Of a stretch of 64,000 nucleotides of DNA, positions 26,874 to 35,856 are shown in pieces. The translations under genes were made by a program, and so were the position numbers. Each line of letters opens with the position of its first letter. Within the stretch, counting starts at the first letter, position 1. The notes below the pieces were generated by a model. The model saw nothing but the letters and a program-made list of their open reading frames with translations, was not told the DNA's origin and made no database searches. The stretch spans positions 496,001 to 560,000 of the forward strand of contig NZ_CP126742.1 of NCBI RefSeq assembly GCF_030246945.1, read 5' to 3'. This DNA is from Microbacterium sp. zg-Y1090 (GTDB taxonomy: Bacteria > Actinomycetota > Actinomycetes > Actinomycetales > Microbacteriaceae).

Positions 26874-27962
26874 ATGAGCACCAGTGTGAAGACCGGCGCC
26901 GGGTTGCTGGGACGGGCGGCGCTTGTCCTCGGCGTCGTCGCGGCGCTGTGCGTGGCGGCTCCCGTCGCGCATGCCGACGACGGGACGATCACGTGGGCGG
27001 TGACCCCGGCCACCGAGTCCGGCCCCGACGGCCGCGGCATCATCGAGCAGGAACTCGATCCGGGCGCTTCTACCCAGGATCACTTCGCGGTGCGAAACCT
27101 CAGCACCGTCACCGTCACGTTCCGACTGACCGCGGCGGACGGCTACTACACCGCGAACGGTCGCTTCGACATGCTGCCCTCCTCGGAGGAGTCGGTGGAT
27201 GCCGGCACCTGGATCGACCTGCCCCCGAGCGTGACGGTCGAACCGAACGCGACGGCAGTTGTGCCGTTCACCACGACCGTTCCCGATGACGCGATGCCGG
27301 GAGATCACGCCGCGGGCATCGCGGCCTCGGTGCTCTCCGCCGGCACGGATGCCGCGGGATCCGAGGTCGGCGTGGAGAGCCGCATCGGGTTCCGGCTCAT
27401 GACCCGCGTCACGGGAGAGATCACGCCGGCCGTCGAGATCACCGAAGCCGGGGGCGCGTACGACCTCTCCTGGAATCCGTTCCGGCCGGGGTCCGCCACG
27501 GTCGACTTCACGGTGCGCAACACCGGGAACACGAGCGTGGCGCTGGCCGGGGCGGTGACCGCCGGCACCGGCTCGACCGCGTTCCCCGCGGCCGGCCAGC
27601 CGCAGTACCCGCTGCTCCCCGGCGCCGAGCGCTCCTTCTCGCTGCCCGTGAGCGACGTCTGGCCGCTGCTGCTGGTGCCCACGGCCATCTCGCTCACCCC
27701 CTCCGCCTACGACTTCGGCGGCGACTCCGTCCCGATCTCCGCGGTGACCGCCGACCTCGCGCTCTGGGCGATCCCCGCACCCCAGCTCGGCCTCGTCATC
27801 GGCGTCGCGCTGATCCTCACGGCTCTGTTCTGGGGGAGGCGCCGGTCCGCCCGCAATCTGGCCTCGGCCCTGGCGGCCGCGCGGGAAGAGGGCCGTGCCG
27901 CCGCGGCCGGGCAGGCGGCATCCGCTGATCGGCCCCGTTCAGACGGTCTCCCCACGCCCTGA
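26874..27962 (+). CDS. DUF916-like (WxL-interacting) membrane-anchored surface protein
   Basis: A 362-residue protein. Signal peptide to about residue 36 (APVAHA); DUF916-like beta-rich domain about 37-160 (ITWAVTPATESGPDGRG, HFAVRNLSTVTVTF, PGDHAAGIAAS); second beta domain about 165-290; one C-terminal membrane segment (LGLVIGVALILTALF) followed by a basic cytoplasmic tail. This is the plan of WxL-interacting proteins, which tether WxL proteins at the cell wall. The ATG at 26874 is chosen because AAGGGGGAGG precedes it and a proper signal peptide results. It follows the WxL-like gene by 115 bases. A link with the GH43 enzymes upstream is inferred from position. Confidence 0.65.
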   Translation: MSTSVKTGAGLLGRAALVLGVVAALCVAAPVAHADDGTITWAVTPATESGPDGRGIIEQELDPGASTQDHFAVRNLSTVTVTFRLTAADGYYTANGRFDMLPSSEESVDAGTWIDLPPSVTVEPNATAVVPFTTTVPDDAMPGDHAAGIAASVLSAGTDAAGSEVGVESRIGFRLMTRVTGEITPAVEITEAGGAYDLSWNPFRPGSATVDFTVRNTGNTSVALAGAVTAGTGSTAFPAAGQPQYPLLPGAERSFSLPVSDVWPLLLVPTAISLTPSAYDFGGDSVPISAVTADLALWAIPAPQLGLVIGVALILTALFWGRRRSARNLASALAAAREEGRAAAAGQAASADRPRSDGLPTP

Positions 27963-28099
27963 GGGGCGAGCCGTCGATGAGATCGCCCGGTCGCACCGCC
28001 GCCGACGACGCCGAGGCGGTGGTCGCACGGGAACTCGGGTCGGCCGCGAAGTGGCGGTCGACTCCAGCACCCACCATGCTTGTGCTGCTGGAGGCATAA

Positions 28100-29116
28100 G
28101 TGAACGACCCGAATCGCGGCTGGCAGCGGCCGAGCATCTACGACGTGGCCAAGCAGGCAGGCGTCTCGCACATGACCGTCTCGCGCGTCCTGAACGGCCA
28201 CCCCAACATCCGCGAGTCGACGCGCCTGCGCGTGCTGCAGGCCATCGATGAGATGAACTACACGCGCAGCTCGATCGCGCGGGCGCTGGCCACCCGCCGT
28301 GCGATGCGCATCGGCGTGCTCGTGGACGGACCGCTGCAGTACGGGCCGAATAGCACGCTGCGGGCGCTCGAGAGTGCCGCGCGACGCGTCGGGTACGCCA
28401 TCAGCGCCTTCTCCATCTCCGAAGACGAGCAGTCCCAGATCAACGACGGCGTCGTCGAATTGGTCACGCAGGGCGTGGATGCGCTGTGCGTCATCGCCCC
28501 GCGCGCGTCGTCGCTGGACATCCTCCGGCAGCAGAGCACCGGGCTTCCCACCATCGTGGTGAAGGCCGAGCAGGACGACGTCTGGCACTCGGTGGCCGTG
28601 GATCAGCGCGGGGGCGCAACGCTGGCCGTGACCCACCTCATCGAGCGGGGTCATCGCTCGATCCTCCATCTGTCCGGACCGCTGGACTGGTATGACGCCC
28701 GCGAACGCGACGGCGGGTGGCGAGATGCGCTCGCGCTCGCCGGGTTGCCGATCCCGAAGTCGATCTCGGGTGACTGGACCTCCGATTTCGGCTACGCGAT
28801 CGGGCGCGACTTCGAGCCCGACGGCGTGACCGCCGTCTTCGCGGCCAACGACCAGATGGCGCTGGGCTTCGTGCACGGCCTGTGGGAGCAGGGATTGCGC
28901 GTTCCGCACGACATCAGCGTCGTGGGGTTCGACGACCTGCCGGACGCTCGTCATTTCCTGCCGCCCCTGACGACGGTGCGACAGGATTTCGCCGCGCTCG
29001 GCGAGCTGGCGCTGCAGCAGATCATCGCCGCCATCGGCGGAGAGGCCCGCGTGCAGCACGACATGATCGAGCCGAAGCTGATCGTGCGGGGCTCGACGGG
29101 GCGTCCGCCTGCGTGA
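28100..29116 (+). CDS. LacI family transcriptional regulator (arabinose locus)
   Basis: A 338-residue repressor. The helix-turn-helix reads SIYDVAKQAGVSHMTVSRVL, the hinge helix SSIARALATRR, and the effector domain runs to LIVRGSTGRPPA. The GTG start follows GGAGG closely. It stands between the GH43/WxL part and the importer/ara part, and is the only complete LacI gene in the arabinose locus, so it probably controls both sides. Candidate sites are the TGTTAACGGTAACA-like boxes before GH43 A and ribulokinase and a TGTTAGCGCGCACA box before the importer. The effector is probably an arabinose or arabino-oligosaccharide signal, which is inference. Confidence 0.9.
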   Translation: MNDPNRGWQRPSIYDVAKQAGVSHMTVSRVLNGHPNIRESTRLRVLQAIDEMNYTRSSIARALATRRAMRIGVLVDGPLQYGPNSTLRALESAARRVGYAISAFSISEDEQSQINDGVVELVTQGVDALCVIAPRASSLDILRQQSTGLPTIVVKAEQDDVWHSVAVDQRGGATLAVTHLIERGHRSILHLSGPLDWYDARERDGGWRDALALAGLPIPKSISGDWTSDFGYAIGRDFEPDGVTAVFAANDQMALGFVHGLWEQGLRVPHDISVVGFDDLPDARHFLPPLTTVRQDFAALGELALQQIIAAIGGEARVQHDMIEPKLIVRGSTGRPPA

Positions 29117-29146
29117 GACCGACCCGGGCGGGCGCCTCGGGGCAGC

Positions 29147-29165
29147 GGTAACGAGAGGGTAACGA
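29147..29165. promoter_or_regulatory. Direct repeat GGTAACGA x2 upstream of the importer operon
   Basis: GGTAACGA occurs at 29147-29154 and again at 29158-29165, 11 bases apart, about one helical turn. The sequence shares GGTAAC with the operator-like boxes elsewhere in the locus. Confidence 0.4.
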
Positions 29166-29193
29166 ATCGGAATCGCACGCTTGCCATTTGGGA

Positions 29194-29207
29194 TGTTAGC
29201 GCGCACA
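29194..29207. promoter_or_regulatory. Candidate LacI-type operator before the furanose importer
   Basis: TGTTAGCGCGCACA has TGT/ACA ends and a GCGC-type centre, similar to LacI-family operators of actinobacterial sugar operons. A TTGCCA that could serve as -35 lies just upstream at 29181-29186; no convincing -10 was found. Confidence 0.45.
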
Positions 29208-29289
29208 GTTGACTCGCACATACCCGAGCGTGCTGGCAAGCACGCCTTTCACTTCGACGAATGAACGCCGAAGTTCTCAAGGAGGAGAA

Positions 29290-30294
29290 ATGGCACAGAA
29301 GAAGCGGATGCGCGGCCTGCTGGGGTTCATCGGGGCGGGAGCCCTCGCCCTGGGGTTGGCCGGCTGCGCGAGCGGCGGCGGCGGCGGGGGAGACTCCGAC
29401 GCCGGCGGTGACGGCGACCTGATCACCGTCGGCTTCGTGGCGGTCGGCCCCGAGGGTGCCTGGCGTGAAGCCAACGAGAAGAACATCCAGTCGACCTTCA
29501 CCGAGGACGCCGGGTACGAGCTCAAGTACGCACCGGCGACGAACCTCGACCAGAAGTCCCAGATCGACGCGTTCACGTCGTTCGTGGATGAAGGCGTCGA
29601 CGTCATTCTGCTCTCGGCAACGGAGGCATCAGGCTGGGAGGACTCGCTCAAGCGCGCTCAGGAGGCCGAGATCCCGGTCGTGCTGCTGGACCGGGGCATC
29701 GAGCCCGACGACACGAGCCTGTACGTGACCCGCATCGCCCCGGACAACATCGTCGTCGCAGAGGCGGTCGGCGACTGGGCGGTGTCGCAGTTCCCCGACG
29801 GCGGCAACTACATCGTGCTGGAAGGCCCGGCCGGCGTCGGCGTCGTCAACGAGCGCAACGAGGGCTGGGATGCCGCCGTCGACGGCTCCGCGCTCGTGAA
29901 GGTCGCGGCGCAGACCGCCAACTGGTCGGCTGAGGAGGGCAAGAGCGTCACCGAGACCCTTCTGAAGGCCAACGGCAACGACATCCAGCTGATCTTCGCC
30001 CAGAACGACGAGATGGGACTCGGTGCGGCGCAGGCCGTCGAAGAGGCCGGCCTGACGCCGGGTGTCGACGTGAAGATCGCCACCATCGACGGCACGCGCG
30101 CAGCGATGGAAGCGCTCGCCGAAGGCCAGTTGAGCTTCGTGCACGAGTACAACCCGCTGTTCGGCGAGACCGCGATGGAGGTCGTCGAGAAGGCGCTCAA
30201 CGGTGACGAGGTGGAGTCGTACATCATCGTCCCCAGCACCGCCTTCGACTCGCCTGAGGCAGCCGACAGCGTCCTCGCCGACCGCCAGTACTGA
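29290..30294 (+). CDS. Sugar-binding lipoprotein, YtfQ-like (furanose ABC importer)
   Basis: A 334-residue periplasmic-binding-protein-like lipoprotein (family 4). The lipobox is LAGC after a basic start and hydrophobic core, then a Gly-rich linker. The mature protein (LITVGFVAVGPEGAWREANE, IDAFTSFVDEGVDVILLSA, FAQNDEMGLGAAQAVEEAGL, TIDGTRAAMEALAEGQLSFV) closely follows the YtfQ pattern. E. coli YtfQ binds galactofuranose, so an L-arabinofuranose ligand is plausible beside GH43 genes. AAGGAGGAG precedes the ATG. Two hairpins follow the stop before the ATPase gene. Confidence 0.92.
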   Translation: MAQKKRMRGLLGFIGAGALALGLAGCASGGGGGGDSDAGGDGDLITVGFVAVGPEGAWREANEKNIQSTFTEDAGYELKYAPATNLDQKSQIDAFTSFVDEGVDVILLSATEASGWEDSLKRAQEAEIPVVLLDRGIEPDDTSLYVTRIAPDNIVVAEAVGDWAVSQFPDGGNYIVLEGPAGVGVVNERNEGWDAAVDGSALVKVAAQTANWSAEEGKSVTETLLKANGNDIQLIFAQNDEMGLGAAQAVEEAGLTPGVDVKIATIDGTRAAMEALAEGQLSFVHEYNPLFGETAMEVVEKALNGDEVESYIIVPSTAFDSPEAADSVLADRQY

Positions 30295-30298
30295 GGGT

Positions 30299-30316
30299 CG
30301 GGCGCTCCGGCGCCCG
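30299..30316 (+). terminator. Small hairpin after the SBP gene
   Basis: A seven-bp stem, CGGGCGC with GCGCCCG, closed by a TCCG tetraloop, starts five bases after the SBP stop. It probably protects the SBP mRNA 3' end or attenuates transcription together with the next hairpin. Confidence 0.45.
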
Positions 30317-30334
30317 CCTCGGAGTCATCGACCA

Positions 30335-30366
30335 GCGGTGCGGGGTCCGACGCGGCCCCGCACCGC
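30335..30366 (+). terminator. Intercistronic stem-loop between SBP and ATPase genes
   Basis: An 11-bp perfect stem, GCGGTGCGGGG with CCCCGCACCGC, around a ten-base loop. It sits 48 bases before the ATPase start. Such structures commonly make binding proteins more abundant than the membrane components of the same operon. Confidence 0.55.
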
Positions 30367-30413
30367 GGTCGACAGCCTGGTCGTCACTGCGGCCGATCAC
30401 AGGATGCGAAGCA

Positions 30414-32030
30414 ATGAGCGAAGAACTGCCGGTCGTGCAGATGCGCGACATCTCCATCGCGTTCCCTGGCGTGAAAGCGCTGGACGGGGTGGACTTCCGC
30501 CTCTTCCCCGGTGAAGTCCACGCGCTGATGGGGGAGAACGGCGCCGGGAAGTCGACCCTCATCAAGGCGCTGACGGGCGTCTACCGGATCGACTCGGGGT
30601 CGATCATGGTCAGCGGGCAGGAACGACAGCTCCACGGCACCAGCGATGCTCAGGCGGCCGGCATCTCCACGGTCTACCAGGAGGTCAATCTCGTGACCAA
30701 CCTGTCGATCGGGGAGAACGTGATGCTGGGGCACGAAGTGCGCGGGCCGTTCGGAATCAACTGGCGGGCCACGCACCGTGCGGCGACCGAGGCGCTGGAG
30801 AAGCTCGGACTGGGTGACCTCGACACGCACCGGCCGCTGTCCACCCTCTCCATCGCGGTGCAGCAGCTCGTCGCCATCAGCCGGGCCATGGCCATCAAGG
30901 CGAAGGTCCTCATCCTGGACGAACCGACGTCGAGCCTGGATGCCGCGGAGGTCGAGAGCCTGTTCCGGGTGATCCGGGCGCTGCGGGACCAGGGCGTGGC
31001 CATCCTGTTCGTCTCCCACTTCCTCGACCAGGTCTACGCGATCAGCGACCGCATGACGATCCTGCGCAACGGGCGGTACGAGGGGGAGTACGCGACCCGC
31101 GAACTCGATCGCCGCTCACTGATCTCGAAGATGATCGGCAAAGACCTCGACACGCTCAACTCCCTCGGCGGAAACCGGCGCGTCGAACTGCGCGATCACG
31201 CCGCGGAGGAGCCGGTGCTGACCGCGCGAGGCCTCGGCAGGCGCGGGGCGATCGAGCCGACCGACCTGACCGTCCATCGCGGCGAGGTCGTCGGTTTCGC
31301 CGGCCTGCTCGGCTCGGGCCGCACGGAGCTCGCACGACTGCTCTTCGGGGCCGACCGAGCCGATCAGGGCGAGATCACCGTGCATGGTCGCCGCGTCGAC
31401 CTGAAGAACCCGGCGGACGGACTGGCCAACCGCATCGCCTTCTCCACCGAGAACCGTCGCGACGAGGGCATCATCGCCGAACTCACCGTGCGGGAGAACA
31501 TCATCCTGGCGGTGCAGGCGGAGCGGGGGTGGGCTCGACCCCTCTCGCGACGCGAGAAGGACGAGATCGTCCAGAAGTACATAACCGCCCTGAACGTGCG
31601 GCCGGCCGACCCGAACCGGCTCATCAGGAATCTGTCGGGCGGCAACCAGCAGAAGGTGCTGCTGGGCCGCTGGCTGGCCACGAACCCCGAGGTGCTGATC
31701 CTCGACGAGCCCACACGCGGCATCGACGTCGGCGCGAAGGCGGAGATCCAGGAGGCGGTGGCCGAGCTCGCCGAAAGCGGGGTCTCGGTGGTGTTCATCT
31801 CCTCCGAGCTCGAAGAAGTCGTGCGTCTGAGCGAGAGGATCGTGGTGCTCAAGGACCATCAGAAGATCGGCGAGATCGCCAACGGACCGGAGGTGACCGC
31901 CGAACGCGTCGTGGACGTCATCGCCGCACACGGCGTCGCAGCGGCCGCCGATCGTGGCCTGGTCGACGCCGAGCCGGGGCTCGACGCCGTGAATCCGGGC
32001 GATGCGTCCGAGCCGGGGGTCCGGTCATGA
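30414..32030 (+). CDS. Sugar ABC transporter ATP-binding protein, YtfR-like (two ATPase domains)
   Basis: A 538-residue CUT2-type ATPase with two nucleotide-binding domains. Domain 1 has Walker A GENGAGKST and Walker B VLILDEPTSSLD, with the degenerate signature LSIAVQQLVAISRA. Domain 2 lacks a normal Walker A (GLLGSGRTEL) but keeps LSGGNQQKVLLGRW and ILDEPTRGID, as in AraG/RbsA/YtfR proteins. It energises import through the two permeases that follow. The stop overlaps the first permease start (ATGA). The tail of about 30 residues after the second domain is acidic and probably disordered. Confidence 0.94.
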   Translation: MSEELPVVQMRDISIAFPGVKALDGVDFRLFPGEVHALMGENGAGKSTLIKALTGVYRIDSGSIMVSGQERQLHGTSDAQAAGISTVYQEVNLVTNLSIGENVMLGHEVRGPFGINWRATHRAATEALEKLGLGDLDTHRPLSTLSIAVQQLVAISRAMAIKAKVLILDEPTSSLDAAEVESLFRVIRALRDQGVAILFVSHFLDQVYAISDRMTILRNGRYEGEYATRELDRRSLISKMIGKDLDTLNSLGGNRRVELRDHAAEEPVLTARGLGRRGAIEPTDLTVHRGEVVGFAGLLGSGRTELARLLFGADRADQGEITVHGRRVDLKNPADGLANRIAFSTENRRDEGIIAELTVRENIILAVQAERGWARPLSRREKDEIVQKYITALNVRPADPNRLIRNLSGGNQQKVLLGRWLATNPEVLILDEPTRGIDVGAKAEIQEAVAELAESGVSVVFISSELEEVVRLSERIVVLKDHQKIGEIANGPEVTAERVVDVIAAHGVAAAADRGLVDAEPGLDAVNPGDASEPGVRS

Positions 32031-33109
32031 CCGCCGCCGTCCGCTCCGCGGCGCTCCGCGACACCCTGCGCAAGCCCTTCGTCTGGGGCATCGTCGCCAT
32101 CCTCGCCCTGCTGCTGCTGAACGTTCTGAAGGACCCGGGCTACCTCGCCCTGTCGATCAACCCCACCAACGGCAACCTGGTGGGCAACCTCATCGACATC
32201 CTGCGCTCCGCAGCGCCGATCCTCATGATCGCCGTCGGGATGTCCCTCGTCATCGCCACCGGTGGCATCGACCTCTCCGTCGGCTCGGTCATGGCCGTCG
32301 CGGGCGCCGTGTCGATGGAGTTCATGAAGGCGGCGGACGACTCGGGATCGGTCGGCGTCGCCCTGGCGGCGGTCGGTCTGGCGCTCCTGGTGAGCGCCGT
32401 GCTCGGAGCCGTGAACGGGGTGCTCGTGGCCTACGTGGGCCTGCAGCCGTTCATCAGCACCCTCATCCTCATGCTCGCGGGCCGAGGGCTGGCGAAGGTG
32501 ATCACGTCGGGGCAGAACACATCGGCATCCAGCGCGCCCTTCCGGTGGATCGCCAACGGCTACCTCATCGGGCTCCCCGTCGTCTTCTTCCTCGCGGTCG
32601 CCCTCGTCGTCATCGTCGCCCTCATCGTTCGGCGCAGTGCACTCGGACTCATGATCGAGGCGATCGGCATCAACCCGAGGGCGAGCCGGATGGCGGGGAT
32701 CAAGCCCAGAGGGCTGCTGCTCACGGTCTACGTCTCCAGCGGCGTGCTGGCGGGAATCGCCGGCGTCATGTCCGTGGGAACGGTCATGACGGTGGACGTC
32801 AGCCGCACCGGCTATCAGCTGGAGCTCGATGCCATCCTCGCGGTCGTCATCGGCGGCACCTCGCTGGCGGGGGGCAAGTTCTCGATCGGCGGCGCCGCGG
32901 TGGGCGCGCTGCTGATCGCGACACTGGACAAGACCGTGCTGTTCCTCGGGATCTCGTCCTCGGCGACGCCGGCGTTCAAGGCGATCGTGATCGTGGTGCT
33001 CTGCCTCCTGCAGTCCGAGCGCGTGCGCGGCTGGTTCGTGCAGCGCAGACGCCCGCCCACGGCTGCCTCGCCGAGCGCGGCGCGCACCGAGCAGGAGGTG
33101 GCGGCATGA
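32027..33109 (+). CDS. Sugar ABC transporter permease, YtfT-like
   Basis: A 360-residue CUT2 permease with about nine membrane segments. The block ILMIAVGMSLVIATGGIDLS and the later LDAILAVVIGGTSLAGGKFS are hallmarks of RbsC/YtfT proteins. The ATG overlaps the TGA of the ATPase gene; the longer frame upstream is a shadow. Its stop overlaps the start of the second permease. Having two different permeases rather than one homodimeric permease is specific to the YtfT-YjfF (galactofuranose) branch, which supports a furanose substrate. Confidence 0.93.
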   Translation: MTAAVRSAALRDTLRKPFVWGIVAILALLLLNVLKDPGYLALSINPTNGNLVGNLIDILRSAAPILMIAVGMSLVIATGGIDLSVGSVMAVAGAVSMEFMKAADDSGSVGVALAAVGLALLVSAVLGAVNGVLVAYVGLQPFISTLILMLAGRGLAKVITSGQNTSASSAPFRWIANGYLIGLPVVFFLAVALVVIVALIVRRSALGLMIEAIGINPRASRMAGIKPRGLLLTVYVSSGVLAGIAGVMSVGTVMTVDVSRTGYQLELDAILAVVIGGTSLAGGKFSIGGAAVGALLIATLDKTVLFLGISSSATPAFKAIVIVVLCLLQSERVRGWFVQRRRPPTAASPSAARTEQEVAA

Positions 33110-34158
33110 CCGCCCTGGACACCCGCCCGGCCGGCACGCCGCCCGGATCCTCGGGCGTCGCCCGGTTCGCCGCAGCGGTCCGCCGCGTCGTCACCTCGAA
33201 CCCCTCGGTGCTGCCGACCGTGGCCGCGATCACGATCTTCCTCGGCATGGTCGTCTTCGGAGAGCTCTCCTACGGACGCATCGTGCAGTACAGCACGCTG
33301 TCGAACCTGCTGATCAACAACGCCCACCTGATCATCATCGCCGTGGGCATGACGTTCGTGATCCTCACCGGAGGCATCGACCTGTCGGTCGGCGCCGTCA
33401 TCGCGCTGTCCAGCGTGGCCGGCGTGATGCTGTCCAATGCGGGATGGAACCCCGCGATGGTCATCCTGCTGATGGTGCTCATCGGCACGCTGTCGGGCCT
33501 CGTCAGCGGCACCCTGGTGCAGTACTTCAACGTGCAGCCGTTCATCGCGACGCTCGCGATGATGTTCCTCGGCCGCGGCCTCGCGTCGCTGCTGAGCACC
33601 GTTCCCGAGCGACTCGCCGACGATTCGCCCATCCGCGCACTCGGAACCCAGATCAAGGTGATCGACGGACCCAAGGTCAACGACCTCGTCATCTCCCCCG
33701 GAGTGATCGTCGCGCTCGTCGTCGTGCTCGCCGCCTTCTTCGTGCTGCACCGCACCCGCACCGGACGCACCGTCTACGCGATCGGAGGATCCGAGAACTC
33801 TTCGACCCTCATGGGCCTGCCCGTGCCCAGGACCAAGCTGCTCGTGTACGTCATCAGCGGCTCGCTGTCGGGGGTGGCGGCCGTGGTGTACACGTCGCGC
33901 CTCGGCATCGCGCAGAACATCACCGGCATCGGCTGGGAGCTCGACGCGATCGCGGCCACCGTGATCGGCGGCACCCTGCTGACGGGCGGCTTCGGCTATG
34001 TCCTCGGTTCGGTGGTGGGCGCACTCGTCCTGGGGCTCATGAACGTGCTGATCACCCGCGACGGCAGCATCCGGCCCGAGATGACGACCATCATCACCGG
34101 CGGCATCCTGCTCGTCTTCGTGCTGCTGCAGCGGGCGGTGAGCAAGAAGCGCGAGTAG
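33106..34158 (+). CDS. Sugar ABC transporter permease, YjfF-like
   Basis: A 350-residue CUT2 permease, second half of the heterodimer. It carries LIIIAVGMTFVILTGGIDLS and LDAIAATVIGGTLLTGGFGY, and ends in a short basic tail (SKKRE). The ATG overlaps the previous stop by four bases. It is followed by a 94-bp gap containing a TTTACCGGTAACA operator-like box, after which the ribulokinase gene starts, so importer and catabolic genes may be separately regulated by the same repressor. Confidence 0.93.
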   Translation: MTALDTRPAGTPPGSSGVARFAAAVRRVVTSNPSVLPTVAAITIFLGMVVFGELSYGRIVQYSTLSNLLINNAHLIIIAVGMTFVILTGGIDLSVGAVIALSSVAGVMLSNAGWNPAMVILLMVLIGTLSGLVSGTLVQYFNVQPFIATLAMMFLGRGLASLLSTVPERLADDSPIRALGTQIKVIDGPKVNDLVISPGVIVALVVVLAAFFVLHRTRTGRTVYAIGGSENSSTLMGLPVPRTKLLVYVISGSLSGVAAVVYTSRLGIAQNITGIGWELDAIAATVIGGTLLTGGFGYVLGSVVGALVLGLMNVLITRDGSIRPEMTTIITGGILLVFVLLQRAVSKKRE

Positions 34159-34192
34159 GCCCCACCCGGTTGCGCGGGCGTCGCAGCGGCGC

Positions 34193-34206
34193 CTTTACCG
34201 GTAACA
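34193..34206. promoter_or_regulatory. Candidate LacI-type operator before the ribulokinase gene
   Basis: CTTTACCGGTAACA contains the palindrome TTACCGGTAA and shares nine of its last ten positions with the box before GH43 A. It lies 46 bases before the ribulokinase ATG. Confidence 0.6.
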
Positions 34207-34252
34207 TCGCGGCGGGGGATTGTCCGTAGAAGAGGGTGGAGACCAGACGCTC

Positions 34253-35836
34253 ATGAGCGAGCCGACCATCGCCGACGCCATCCGCGCCGGCCGAACGTCC
34301 CTGGGGATCGAGCTCGGCTCGACACGCATCAAGGCCTGCCTCGTCGGGGAGAATCCGGCCGACGTGCTCGCGGTCGGCAGTCACGACTGGGAGAACCGCT
34401 TCGAGGGGCGGCTGTGGACATACTCCCTGGACGACGTCTGGTCGGGGCTGCAGGCGGCCTACGCCGACCTCGTCGCCGACGTGAAGATGCGCTACGGCGT
34501 CGTGCCCGACACCTTCGGTGCGATCGGCGTCTCGGCGATGATGCACGGCTACCTGGCCTTCGACGCCGCCGGTGAGCTGCTGGTGCCGTTCCGCACCTGG
34601 CGCAACACGAACACCGGCCCGGCCGTGGCAGCGCTGACCGAGCTGTTCGAGGTCAACATCCCGCACCGCTGGTCGATCGCGCATCTCTACCAGGCTGTGC
34701 TCGACGACGAGCCCCACGTGCCGCGCATCGACTTCTTCACGACGCTGGCCGGCTACGTGCACTGGCGTCTCACCGGCCGCCGCGTGCTGGGCGTCGGCGA
34801 TGCCTCGGGCATGTTCCCCATCGCCGCGGCGACGCGCGGATACGACCCCGAGCTGCTCGCACGCTTCGCCGGTCTCGGCACCGGCCTCGACCTGGCGGCG
34901 CTCCTTCCCGAGGTGCTCATGGCGGGCACGCCCGCCGGGGACCTCACCGCCGAGGGGGCGGCCCTGCTCGATCCCACGGGTGCCCTGCGTCCCGGCATCC
35001 CCCTCTGCCCGCCCGAGGGCGACGCCGGCACCGGGATGGTCGCCACCAACGCCGTCGCGCCGCGCACCGGCAACGTCAGCGCCGGCACGAGCATCTTCGC
35101 GATGGTCGTGCTCGAGCGGCCGCTGGCGCGCGCGCACCACGAGCTGGACCTCGTCACGACGCCCGCCGGCGACCCCGTCGCCATGGTGCACTGCAACAAC
35201 GGCGCGAGCGAGCTGGCGGCGTGGGCGGCGATGTTCGCCCGCTTCGCCGAAGCGTCAGGCACGCCGCTCGACGCGGATGCCGTGTACGAGACGCTCTTCC
35301 GCGAGGCGCTGACCGGCGACCCGGATGCCGGTGGCCTCCTGGCCTACAACCACCTCGCGGGCGAGCCGATCGCGGGGCTCGACGAGGGCCGCCCGCTGTT
35401 CGTCCGCACCCCCGACAGCACGTTCACCCTCGCCAACGCGATGCGGGCCCAGCTCTACGGCGTCTTCGGCACGCTGGCCCTCGGCATGCGGGTGCTCGAC
35501 GAGGAGGGCGTGGCGCTGGATCGCATGTTCGCCCACGGGGGCATGTTCCGCACCGCCGGGGTCGCCCAGCGCTTCCTCGCCGGCGCCCTGGGCGCGCCCG
35601 TCGCCGTCGGCGACACGGCGGCCGAAGGCGGCGCGTGGGGCATCGCCGTGCTGGCGTCGTACCTCTCCCACGCCGCCGACACCGACCTCTCCGCCTACCT
35701 CGACCGCGCGGTCTTCGCCGGCGCCGACGTCACCGTCGCCGACCCCGACCCCGCCGATGTCGCGGGTTTCGCCGCCTACCTCGATCGTTACCGCGCGGGC
35801 CTCGCCATCGAAGCCGCCGCCGTCGCCGCCCTCTGA
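34253..35836 (+). CDS. araB: FGGY-family carbohydrate kinase, probable L-ribulokinase
   Basis: A 527-residue cytoplasmic kinase that should phosphorylate L-ribulose to L-ribulose-5-phosphate. The N-terminal ATPase-fold block is [32 protein letters not shown] is the substrate-contact region; [16 protein letters not shown] and [19 protein letters not shown] belong to the C-terminal domain. It differs from the E. coli AraB type and matches the kinase usually found next to araA in actinobacteria. The ATG at 34253 is preferred over a TTG 33 bases earlier. It is 20 bases from araA. D-xylulose or other pentuloses cannot be excluded, but araA next door argues for L-ribulose. Confidence 0.85.
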   Translation: MSEPTIADAIRAGRTSLGIELGSTRIKACLVGENPADVLAVGSHDWENRFEGRLWTYSLDDVWSGLQAAYADLVADVKMRYGVVPDTFGAIGVSAMMHGYLAFDAAGELLVPFRTWRNTNTGPAVAALTELFEVNIPHRWSIAHLYQAVLDDEPHVPRIDFFTTLAGYVHWRLTGRRVLGVGDASGMFPIAAATRGYDPELLARFAGLGTGLDLAALLPEVLMAGTPAGDLTAEGAALLDPTGALRPGIPLCPPEGDAGTGMVATNAVAPRTGNVSAGTSIFAMVVLERPLARAHHELDLVTTPAGDPVAMVHCNNGASELAAWAAMFARFAEASGTPLDADAVYETLFREALTGDPDAGGLLAYNHLAGEPIAGLDEGRPLFVRTPDSTFTLANAMRAQLYGVFGTLALGMRVLDEEGVALDRMFAHGGMFRTAGVAQRFLAGALGAPVAVGDTAAEGGAWGIAVLASYLSHAADTDLSAYLDRAVFAGADVTVADPDPADVAGFAAYLDRYRAGLAIEAAAVAAL

Positions 35837-35856
35837 CCCGACACCGAAGGAACACC

